From positions 36,062,201 to 36,126,200 of the forward strand of contig NC_074717.1 in the NCBI RefSeq assembly GCF_947242115.1: a stretch of 64,000 nt of DNA. The letters are read 5' to 3'. The stretch comes from Biomphalaria glabrata (taxonomy: Eukaryota; Mollusca; Gastropoda; Planorbidae). Of the stretch, positions 13,201 through 22,844 are shown one piece after another. The notes under the pieces were generated by a model. That model searched no databases. It had not been told where the DNA came from and worked only from the letters and a program-made list of their open reading frames with translations. The position numbers and the translations under genes are program-made. Numbering within the stretch: position 1 is the stretch's first letter; the number at the start of each line of letters is the position of its first letter.

Positions 13201-13388
13201 AGTGTTCATAGCAGATCTTTCCTGAAGTGTCACCGTGTTGCCCTGTCTGTGGCGCCACCAGAGTTATAAGAATATGTTGGTACTTTTGTATAAATTTTAC
13301 TGACTCTGACTAGCAATAGTACTTGTTTCTTTTTCAGAATGCTAGATATATTCAAGAAATGAAAAGAAACATAAGTGAAGATCAATAA
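4218..13388 (+). CDS. coiled-coil protein, 351 aa, 11 coding exons
   Basis: Exons by eye: 4218-4247, 4642-4725, 7176-7343, 7792-7875, 8004-8192, 9670-9753, 9985-10065, 10988-11047, 11169-11288, 11410-11514, 13338-13388 (TAA). All ten introns are phase 0 with GT/AG ends. The start MDRNTCSDNY has an in-frame stop upstream and ends at a strong gtaagt donor; an acceptor at 4144 would put it on an exon with 5' UTR. From about residue 39 the protein is almost entirely heptad coiled coil (for example LKKCSYKFKECKSALEEKNK, VHSLRQRLGQMEVELESLRE), with no catalytic motif, signal peptide or membrane segment. Four exons encode 28 residues or twice that, and one encodes 63, so exon edges respect heptads. 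Family not recognised; structural, centrosomal or ciliary roles are all possible. The second acceptor (7175) is weak, an alternative AG lies at 7155, and small exons may be missed. Confidence 0.75.
5060..5208 (-). repeat. SINE-like repeat, family 2 (copy)
   Basis: Read on the minus strand it has GTCTGCGCTCTGGACTCATT, a B-box-like CCAGGTTTAAAC, a CCAGCTGGAGGTTTGGGCTA block and a tail rich in GAAGGAACATC and ACATTTTACAAAC. This is the same order as the plus-strand copies at 49151 and 56565. It lies in the second intron of the coiled-coil gene. Confidence 0.6.
6386..6830 (-). mobile_element. LINE 3' fragment (reverse transcriptase C-terminal region)
   Basis: The minus-strand translation gives MAQSTAAFAKLKAIWKDK, then a stretch like TKIRLMCFLVMSTFFYACES. 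Further on, in a shifted frame, comes a GHISRSS-type segment and a basic stretch. This order is typical of the end of a non-LTR retrotransposon polyprotein. It is broken by frameshifts and stops, has no upstream RT core here, and sits inside intron 2 of the coiled-coil gene. The copy at 50690-50955 covers the same terminal part on the plus strand. Confidence 0.7.
10176..10446 (+). mobile_element. tRNA-derived SINE, family 1, with target-site duplication
   Basis: A tRNA-like head has an A box (TGGCTGAGTGGTAAAGCGCT) and a B box (GGTTCAAATTT). It is followed by the family body (GAAGACTGGGATTTTTAATT, then a region with GGTACCTGACATTAG and GATGACCTTTACATCAT) and a T-rich 3' end. Flanks TTAATACGCTGG (10164-10175) and TTAATAAGCTGG (10447-10458) form a 12-bp target-site duplication with one mismatch. 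The copy is full length and well preserved, so the insertion into this intron is fairly recent. Confidence 0.85.
11653..11900 (-). mobile_element. tRNA-derived SINE, family 1 (diverged copy)
   Basis: Read in reverse it carries the family-1 body: a GATGATGTAAAGGTCATCTG block, GAGGGTGTCATG, a GGCACCCTAAAG block and a decayed B-box region near TTTGAACCC. The tRNA-like head is poorly preserved. It lies in the last intron of the coiled-coil gene. Confidence 0.7.
12330..12770 (-). mobile_element. LINE fragment (reverse transcriptase core)
   Basis: The minus-strand frames give a TDFKKAFDRVWH-like block followed by a segment resembling GCILSPALFNLFLEHIMMET. These are conserved RT blocks of non-LTR retrotransposons (the catalytic DF..AFD region and the next conserved block). 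The fragment has several frameshifts and stops, and neither an endonuclease domain nor a 3' end is seen. It sits in the last intron of the coiled-coil gene. Confidence 0.7.
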
Positions 13389-13389
13389 A
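13384..13389 (+). terminator. poly(A) signal overlapping the stop codon
   Basis: AATAAA spans the last CAA codon and the TAA stop of the coiled-coil gene. Its use would leave a 3' UTR of only about 10-30 nt. A second AATAAA lies at 13580-13585 and is a more ordinary choice. Confidence 0.4.
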
Positions 13390-13904
13390 AGTTTTTGGTT
13401 CACTCCTAGGAAATACCTGGCCATATTTCTGTTCTCTGTGTTTGTGTGCATGCAATCAATTGTAGTTTTGAAATACTTTATCACAATGTGCAATTTGTTT
13501 GTTCTTACAAATTTTTTTCTTTTATAAATAATGTTTTAACCTCCAAAAACTGAACTACATAAATAGTCCAGAGAGTAGTAATAAAATGAAATGTCTGATA
13601 ATTTACAGAGTTGTTTTTTTTTATTCAATTTTAAAATTAACATCAAAGTGTACTAATTCTTTGCATTCGACTTAAATTTCTTTAAGTATAAAATTATAGA
13701 AGTTAGTAGCATAGGTCATGTTGATGAAGATGTCTTTTGTGGACTTGCAGTTTTAATGTGCAACTGTGCAACTATTGCAAGTACGTTCAATATATGTGTA
13801 GTTGTCAAATATTTTTATTAGTTTTTTAAGAGAGATTTGTTTGTATCTTGAAATAGAACACATTTGTACAACACTGGCTCGATAAAGTAAAGACCTTTTA
13901 ATGA

Positions 13905-14135
13905 AAGAAAAATGATGTAACTGGTCATCGTCTTCTGTGGCCCACAGTTAATGAGGGTGTCATGTAGCCATCACAAAGACCAACCACATTCATTTTTTCC
14001 AAATATGTCAATACCCATTAAAGTTGGGTAGACTCAGAGGTGCCCTAAAAATCCTGATATCCAAAATCCAGGATTTGAACCCTGAACCCCCTCAGTTCAG
14101 AAGGCAATTGCATTACCACTCAGCCATCATCTCAA
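13905..14135 (-). mobile_element. tRNA-derived SINE, family 1 (copy)
   Basis: The reverse strand shows the A-box end (TGGCTGAGTGGTAATGCAAT), a B-box-like GGTTCAAATCC, the AATCCTGGATTTTGGATATC body, a TTGGTCTTTGTGATGGCTAC region and the GAGGGTGTCATG/GATGATGTAAC end. It is diverged but nearly complete. Confidence 0.7.
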
Positions 14136-16629
14136 TAAGAACATAAATAAAAAAAATAAAATAAACGTTACATTAATTTGAAATTTATAGGTGTCTAAAA
14201 GATGTTTTCATTGATGATTTATTTTATGAATAAAGTTACACAAGTGTACAACAGAGACACAAATGTATTTCCCCAAATGACTATGTTTATTTATTTAAAT
14301 ATATTCTTCGAATTTGCATATTTAAACTGACATAAAAAAAATATCTTTGTTTTTTATTCAAAACTAACCCAACTCTCATCCTATACTATACTGTACATGT
14401 ATCTCAGATCGATCCTATCTCAGAAAGTTGTGCTAAAATGTATATCATAGTTCAATATTGGAAGATTTTCACTATTCATTTCTATCCTAGTTAAATATTG
14501 ATTTCCTTCCTACCCTGTGCTTATGTGATAGAGCAGGGGAGACAGAATCTCGGTGGAGAGGAGTGCAAAGATGGACATTAAATCAATTTCTGTTGTTATT
14601 GCGTCCATCAACTTTAGCTGCAGTAAAACCTTTCACACATGTAACCACCCTCTCCCCTGTCCATAACTGCATGTGTTCTAGATTTAGAACCTTCTTGATA
14701 TATTCGGTGTTGACTGGCCCGGTTAAAACAAACGGTAAAATACAGAACCGAAATGATGTTTTAGAAATCCTCATCATCATGTCCAAATAAAGGCCTATGT
14801 CAGCAGTAGCCTATGCAATGCAAAGTAGGACCTTAGCTTCGTATCTAAACGTGAGACTCTAGCGCTGATAGTTGACTGAGGGAACGTAAACAAGAAGCTC
14901 TAGGCCTAAGCCTTTTACTCTAAACTTAATTCCTTTGTGTGTCAATTCTCCTTTGTGGTTCAGCTATGGAATTTTTTTTATTGTAATCATAATACATTTC
15001 CAATTAGGATCAATGTTGATTGGGTTGTAGCTTTAGACAGTTGTAGATAGTCCAACTAACCATTTTTGGATTAATAACCATTTTTGGATTAGTTCTTATA
15101 ACTTTAGTTTCCTACAGTAAAAGGGGTGGCCTTGTAGTTGCATGATGGCTGTCTGGCTTCTACAGATTACTCAGAAGATGTTTGAGTTTCTTGTATGGGC
15201 GTATTTCCTGCGTATAAAACTACTACGAACCAAAATCTATCACAAGATGTAAAGAACTAAGCCCAGCCTAGACCGTTAGATACTTGAATTAAGTTTAATA
15301 CTGAAAGGCCACGGTGCAGTCTCTGTCCGTAATACGATGTTGTCACCTAACACCAACCCAAGAATACTAAGATAAACAAGCTATATAGACCGGCACCTTC
15401 GACATAGGTCACGGCTAGACCCGACTATCCATGACGTCACTAAATGCGGAGTTCAAAGTCCGTCAACTACGGTGCGTCTCTATACTAGCTAAGTGCCTAA
15501 CAAAATAAAGCTCTAAAACTTATTTTTAGGCTAAACAAACATTAATTTCAATTTCATTCACAAATAGTTAGCCTATAGCTTTCAATTTCAATGTAGCCTA
15601 GATATATATTTAGAAACACTAATGAAATTTGTTATGAACAATTTCAACATTAAACTGAAACTCTCTTCAAAACTATTATGAGGCCCTACTACTCATGCAA
15701 TAAACACATGCTGTCATCTCTTAGTTTCTCTTAAGCCCTCAAAATAAAAGTCAAACAATGAAAAACTTTAAAAAAAAAACACGTGAATTCAAAAAAGCAG
15801 TTAGACTAAAAGATATTACAAACACATCTTACTTGATTTATTGCTTTCAAAGCTATCAACAATTCTCATCGAAATCTATTTTAGTTTCCGTACTAAATTA
15901 GTGAGTCATAAATTTGTCAGCATTGATAGCCGGTAATTGTATCGATCTTGGATGTCACTTTTCGGCTATAACCCCCACTCCTCATTGAATCCATCGTTAG
16001 ATTGAAATGTAGCTCGTAGTATGAGCCTCTACTTGATTTGGTTGAGACGAGTAAAAAGGGGGAGAGGTTAAAATAAGGATTCTTTTTTTTTATATAATAC
16101 ACTTACTTAGGACTTTCTCACCTTTTGGCATTCGCCTGACGAACTAAAACTTTGAAAGCTTCATCGTGCTTGCTTTTGTTTATTCCTGATCTTTATAGAT
16201 CTTTCCGAATGGACTATCCATATTATTCCTATTAGGCCTACTATAGCTTGCAAATGGGTTCTTTTTTTTTAAATTCTGTTTACAAAGTTTAATTATATTA
16301 ACTCACACTCTCTCTGATTTAGATGGCATTATACGCTGTTTTATACGTTATTTCTCCCACTTCCCATCTGATCAAGTTGAAACTAATAGCTCAATTATTC
16401 ACTGTCTGTGGCAAAATAGCAGTCAATTAAATAAAGAGGGGAAAAAAACACAATTAGTTCGAATTCAAACTCGAGCAATTTTTTTTTTAAATATCGATCT
16501 CTGTGAAAACAAGGTTACAAAGACAGTTTGTGTAGAAACACAAAGTCAAAATCGGCCCCCAAGTGGTCCACCCAGGCAGGTAAAAATGCAGGTTTCAATA
16601 TTTTCAGAAAAGGCATCAGAATGAAATTC

Positions 16630-16735
16630 TTTCAAAGACAAATGACAGAGAAAAATAGAGAAAAAAAGGTCGAAAGATCTTGTGTGGTGCCCCAGCAGAC
16701 AAGGGATAGGTGAAAATGAATGTGAATTAAGTTAG
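16630..16735 (+). mobile_element. LINE 3' end fragment
   Basis: The translation ends in RSCVVPQQTRDR and a stop, matching the RSCVVPQ...RPRDR tail of the better preserved copy at 50690-50955. Only the terminal codons are recognisable. Confidence 0.5.
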
Positions 16736-17074
16736 ATGTTTATGAAAAATCTACATGCATAGATAATTTTTACTTTCGGAAAAGAAAAAAGTAGCCGTTG
16801 CATCATAACTTTGAATGATCTAAAATATCATGATGTCCTATTTTCATTTTCTCTTCTAGTTTCTGAGATCTAAACGGGACGGACGGACAGACAGGCCACA
16901 CAAAACTAACAGCTTCTTTTCCCGTTTCGGGGGCCGCTAAAAAAGCAGCATGGAAACATTTTCCCTGGCAAATTTGTCCCCCCCCCCCAACTTGTTTTTT
17001 TTTTATAGTGATCCACGAAAGTGATTGGATCGGTTAGTGCACTAAGCACTCTGTATTTCTATATATGAAAGTTA

Positions 17075-17195
17075 TGTGGCATTTTACGTCTCGAGAGACA
17101 ATCTTTTCCCTTTGCAACTTCTTGTGTGAGGCCAATCCTAGATAAGCAGCTGCGGTCACAGGTTGGGCATATGTAATCACCAGGCAAGTATGAAA
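17075..17195 (-). mobile_element. LINE-type C-terminal zinc-finger fragment
   Basis: The minus strand encodes GDYICPTCDRSCLSRIGL, a Cys-x2-Cys knuckle of the kind found near the C-terminus of some mollusc LINE polyproteins. It is followed by a block shared with the copy at 31180-31410 (a run like TTGCAAAGGGAAAAGAT and a GTAAAATGCCACA end). It is a truncated remnant. Confidence 0.5.
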
Positions 17196-17640
17196 GTTGT
17201 GCTTAAATAAAAGCAATATTTCCAATCGCACGAATATGTTATTATTATTAGTCTAAATTCCATATCTCTTAAAACTTAATTACATCTACGTGATTAATTA
17301 AAAATAATGAATGCAATTTCACTAAAAAAAAAAGCTTTGTTTTTGGAAAAGTATTTTATACCTTTTTTTTTTTTACATGTCTATCTATACTTAACTAGTG
17401 CTAATTTCAAAGAAAGTGTGTTACGTTAAAGACAATTTGTTCATTTTTTTTAAATTTTGTTCCAAAGCACGTGTACCTCGTGTATCTTATTTCATCTCAG
17501 TGCCCCATTTATGCACAGCGCCATTTATGCGCCAAGGCCAACCCATTTCACCAAATTGCTCGATGTGGGGAAATGGCATTTTTAGACAACTGCCCTAGAT
17601 CTAGACGTTTCCTACTTTTCGTGTAACTTAGATCTAAAAA

Positions 17641-18284
17641 CAGCGGTTCTCAGCCTTTTTAGCTCCGCGACCCCCTAATACAATTTTAAACTACACGGCG
17701 ACCCACAACCATAAAATCTTTTTCGTTCATTGGCTAAGGTAAATGGGATTTAGCTAATGTTACATTTTCTTCATTACTTGATTAGATAATCTCAATAGAG
17801 ATGTTTCATCCCACAATGGTGTTATGAGGCATTTAATGGACAGTAATTTCGGTTGTTGAAAAAGTATACTGCAACTATGAAGATGTGGTCCGTAACAAAT
17901 ATTTTTGAATAACAATTATAAATAAAAGAAAGATGTAACTACCTATAAAAATCACGTCTACGTTCAATGATGATACATTCACTTAATTTAAGTGTCATTC
18001 GTATCCCCTGGCTATATGTCAGTGTTCTTAGATCTATCTTTGTTATTCCCACTTTTTTAAATTGATACTTGACGATCGTTTCATAATTTATTTAATAATA
18101 ATACAATCTGAATAATTTTCCAAATCTATATATGCATGCATTTAAAATATAAATGTATTTCGACTATATAACAAATATGCTTGTTACAACACGTTAGAGA
18201 CACACAAAAAATATTTATTAAAAAAACTTTCAATGACAATAGCCCCCCACCCCTCGCAAATGTTCATTCGACTGAGAACCCCTG
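17641..18284. mobile_element. hAT-like non-autonomous DNA transposon
   Basis: The left end CAGCGGTTCTCAGCCTTTTT and the reverse complement of the right end, CAGGGGTTCTCAGTCG, match at 12 of the first 13 bases and have the CAG start usual for hAT elements. It is about 644 bp with no transposase frame. The flanks (atctaaaa, atctagaa) resemble an 8-bp duplication but are one base out of register on the left, and AGATCT-type sequence is common here, so the duplication is uncertain. Confidence 0.65.
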
Positions 18285-18503
18285 ATCTAGAAGGAAGCAA
18301 AAAAAAAGGGCGTAACTCTTTAGCGTAAAAAAAATAAAAAATGTGTCCACCGGAAGACACATAACTATAATCTGATGCAAGATTGAGTACGAAGCGTGCA
18401 AAATCAATTTACTCAAATATCTTTTGGTTTGGATTATTGAAAACATTCGTGCATTTATTTTAATAAAAAATTAAATATTCGAATTAAGAATATTAGCTAA
18501 ACA

Positions 18504-21500
18504 ATGGCTGATGGTGATCTCGTAAGTAGATAAAATAATCTAATCTCAAATATGTACCCTACCCTACCCTAGTACTAGTAATAAGTTTAAGTTAATAAGT
18601 AGATCTAGAATCTAGTCTAGATCTTAGATCAGTAGATGTAGTAAAGGCTTGGCTTTTACTAAAATAATCATGAGTAAAATCGTAATGATAAATCATTTAA
18701 TTTATTTTAAAATTTAAATGCAGTAATTTAATGAGTAATGCAATGCCAATGGCCTAAGGCTAAGGCTAATCCTCCTGACTCCCCCGGTCCTTTGACCTGT
18801 ACCTGTAGTGTCGGTGTCACTGTCACTACCGTAGCCGTAGTGTCACTTATATATATTATAGATCTATATATAATAATTATACTATAATTAGTATAATAAT
18901 AATACTAGGCTAGTGACTAGATTACTAAATTACTAAATCTTAGACACTTAGTGAACTTAGTCACACTTAGTGTTGTTACCACTGTAATGACTGTATCTAT
19001 CTAGATCTAGTACCAGTGACAATGTGAATGTTACAATCAAATGTAACTTCAACTTGTAAGTTTATGAACCTTTTACAGTTTTAGTCCGATAATCATAATT
19101 AAAAAAATAAATTATTAGATCTAAATAATAAAATATCTTGTCAAAGACAATGTCACTGTGAATGTCCTGCCAGCCTGCACTGCTAGTGCTAGATCTAACT
19201 CACTTACATAAACTCAGTAACTGCTAGACTGGTCTGTAGATCTCTGTCTTGCACACTTTGACAGTCTGAGTCTGTAGCCACTGTAACTCACTGTTGTCGT
19301 TGTGTTACTGAGTCAGTGAGTGTAGGAGCTTCTTTAGACTTAAGTTATAAGTTTAGTTTAGGCCAAGTTTAGGGGAACAGGGACTTAGGCCTAGGGTTAA
19401 TTTAATATAAATACTGAGTATTATTATTTATTCTGTTTTGAATATTAAGAATATAAAAAATAATAAATCTATTCTAATGTGTTGGCGTAGGCTACACCCC
19501 TCACCTAAAATCTTTTAACCATAACATTGACTTTGTGGGAAAGTCTGTAAATCATATCAGTACAGACATATCTATAGCTAGTAATAGTACCTAGATTTAG
19601 ATCTAGACGTGAAGGTAATTCGCACCTAACCTGAAAACTCCCTGAATTTTAGTCAATTAATGATCTTGATACATCTAATGTCTAGGTTACTCTAGCAATA
19701 CGCTAGATTATATTTATAAATATATGCTAAATTACTAGAATCTAGATCTAGAATCTAGTGAAGATAATTCGCATGCAGCTGTGAAAAGCCCACAAATTTT
19801 AGAGACTTAGTTAGATCTAGATCTAGAGTTTTTATTTAGAATTCGCACACAGCCGTGAAAAGTCAGCAAATTTAGGGACTTAGATTTAGACTCATGCTAA
19901 ATCTCTAGTATCTAGTCAAGATAATTACTAACCCTGTGAAGCAGTGAAAAGTCTGCGAATTTTAGTGACTTCAAGTAGAGTCTATATATAGATTCTAGGT
20001 AGATGTACGGTATATTCAGTGATGATAATTCTCACGCAGCTGTGAAAAGTCTGAATTTTAGTGAATTAGATCTAGTCTAGATCTACTGTAAATTCAGTGA
20101 TATAATTCGCACACAGCCATGAAAAATTAGCAAATTTTTGTGACTTAGACCAAGAGTCTAGATCTACTGTAGATTTAACAAAATATTTCGCACATCGCTG
20201 TGAAAAGTAAGTAACTTATTTTGGTCGTAAAAGCAGGGGAAACTACATAGATCTAGTTGAAAAAAAAAACGCTAATAGGTCTAATTCCCCCCCCCCCCCC
20301 CCCCCAACCATTATAAGCCATTATTTAATAAGCAAATGTCAACTAAAGCATACAAATAGGCCTATATATTACAGGCTCTGTTTATAAGATACACATAGGA
20401 ACTAAAAATGTACATTTCCACCACAGAGAATTGTTATGAAGGTATCTCTAAGAATGTTACTTATAATTATTTAAAAAAAAATGGAATAGCAACCATTTGT
20501 AATGTTCATTAATAAATCTTTGAAAAAAAAAAGGTTGTTTGAGGATGATAGTCAAGTTTATACTTGATTAAAAGGTAACTTTCATTACATTTTCTGTGGA
20601 CATGCCACAGCTGATGACATTGTTTCTGTTCTGGATGGAATGTTGGCAAGATTATTTTCAAAATCAAGTAACAATAATTGATAAGATAAATGAATAGTTT
20701 TGTGTTTATTACAATGTATCACACAAACGGGCGGGACACACACATCATACATTACATCCTTAAAAAAGCTCCTGGAAAAGTGCTACTAACCCTGAGTGTA
20801 GATTACAGGACAAGCAGGCACTTTAAATTTAAAAGCATGAAAAGCTTAAAATTGCATCTAATAGATCTACATGTAGATCTAGTTTTGTTTAGCTCTAAAG
20901 TAGTCTAAAGGCTTTATAACATAAAAAGTAAAGGCTCAAATTGTTTAAATGAAAAAAATACTGATTTAAAAAAATGGAACCAAACTTATATTTTGTTTAC
21001 ATTATTAATTAGATAAAGATGTTTTAAAAAATGCCAAGAAAATCATAAACAAGCATTTTTTTTCTTTCTAATTACAATATTTTTTTTAAATATATTTTTG
21101 ATGAATTAAAATACAAAAAATATTTTTCAGTTACCCTTTGATCCTAGTATGAAGAAGAAAAAAAAGAAGAAAACTGGGTTTGACCTTGATGCTGCTATGG
21201 GAGAAGAAAAGGACAGCAGCTCAGCGTCAGATGGACATCCTACCCCTGCTCCAGCTCCTGCAGAAAAAGAGGTGGCTCCAGAACCACAGCAAACTCAAGA
21301 AAAAATTCCTGATGGTGATTGATCTTTATCATCTATTAATAATATTTATTAAAAAAAAAAACAACAAAAAAAACTTTTTTTTAAATACTTATAAATCTAA
21401 TTAAAAGATATGTTAATAATATGTAGAGAAGCTAACAAGACTCTATCAAATTTTTTTTTTTTTTTGGACTTACTGCTATTAATCTTCAGTATAATTTTAT

Positions 21501-22797
21501 TTCAATTTCTCATACATGCTACTTGGAAAAGTCAATTTAAAGAACATTTCTCTAAAGACAACTTGTGTCTAGAGACATGTGACACATACATTCATAACAA
21601 AAACTGTATCTCTTAAGTATCTTCTAGTAAAATTTTGTTCATTACACGACATAATTATTTTACAATAGAGAATAGAACAATTGCAACTTTATTTTAGGAT
21701 CAGTTTACCAACTAATATAGAAATATACAAAAACATTAAAAACAATAAATCACTTCTTTTTTTTTTATGGACCCTAAATATTTATATCTCTTCAAGTCCT
21801 TCAAGCTTTTGCAAAATTTAGCTTTTAGAAAAGAAAAAAGTTGGAAATAGCCTGTTGTTAAATATTGGTTTACCGTGAAGCTTTTTTTTTTCTTTCATAT
21901 GACCTTGAAATATGATGCATTCCAGGAAATGCAATTCTTAAACTTAATAGTTTTATCCACAATATTATATTTTGTTTCTGTTACAAAACTCTTGGAGTTT
22001 TGCTGTCAGATGCCTCTGAGACACTAAATGGAGGCTGTTAAACACATTCATAAATGTATATTAAATGATGCTAGCCCTATCACCACATTCTGCTTCTGTA
22101 ATGTTTGATTTGTAACAATAAGTGTATTTTTGTAAAGCTAGTTTATATACAAATACATATTTAAAAATATTTGGTTGACATTTGATTAATATACAACTAC
22201 ATATATATAGTTTTAGTTAAAGTAATTTGATTAAAAAATTAAAAGACTTCGTTGCATGGTAGTTTGTCTTTAGTAAAAAAAAAAAGTAGTAAGACTTCCT
22301 GGTATGGTATGATCTTAGAATATTTTAATATCGAAATTCTAGTCCAATGAGAGAATTGGAAACCTTTCTATTAAAAATCCAAAGGAGAGGTGTTACATGC
22401 TATACAAGTTTTAATATCTTTAATAATTTTACTTATGTATTGCTAGCATTTTATTTATTTATTTTAGACATAAAAAATGATAAATAATTGTATTCCAGAT
22501 TTCTCAATGGATTTTACCAGCATGAAGAAGAAGAAGAAAAAGAAGAAGGCATTTGAACTTGATGAAGTGGGTGAGGCTTTACCAGTAAGTACATTTGTTT
22601 GTACTAAAAGTGTTTACATACCACATATATGTGATAAATTTTATGGTTGATGTTATTGTGTAGATTTGTACAAGGTGGAAGAGCTATTTAAAAGTTCATA
22701 TAAGTTTGACCCTAAACCATTCTATGATTCTCATAAAATGTCTCATATTGATATTATATAGCTTTCAAGCTTTTCTTGGTATCTGATTAATATATCT

Positions 22798-22844
<47 letters not shown>

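Larger units (their letters stand above)
13390..18503. other. intergenic spacer between the coiled-coil gene and EIF2S2
   Basis: No supported gene. It contains a family-1 SINE (13905-14135), two LINE 3' pieces (16630-16735 and 17075-17195) and a hAT-like element (17641-18284). A full CRE-like TGACGTCA lies at 15432-15439 in a CpG-richer patch (about 15300-15500). A minus-strand open frame of 60-odd residues near 14583-14786 is not recognised. The promoter and 5' UTR of EIF2S2 must lie just before 18504 and show no clear TATA box. Confidence 0.5.

Noticed and set aside
14583-14786. Minus-strand frame of 67 codons with protein-like composition
   Set aside because: It overlaps a plus-strand frame of similar length and has no recognised family, clear splice partner or poly(A) signal. 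Chance cannot be excluded.
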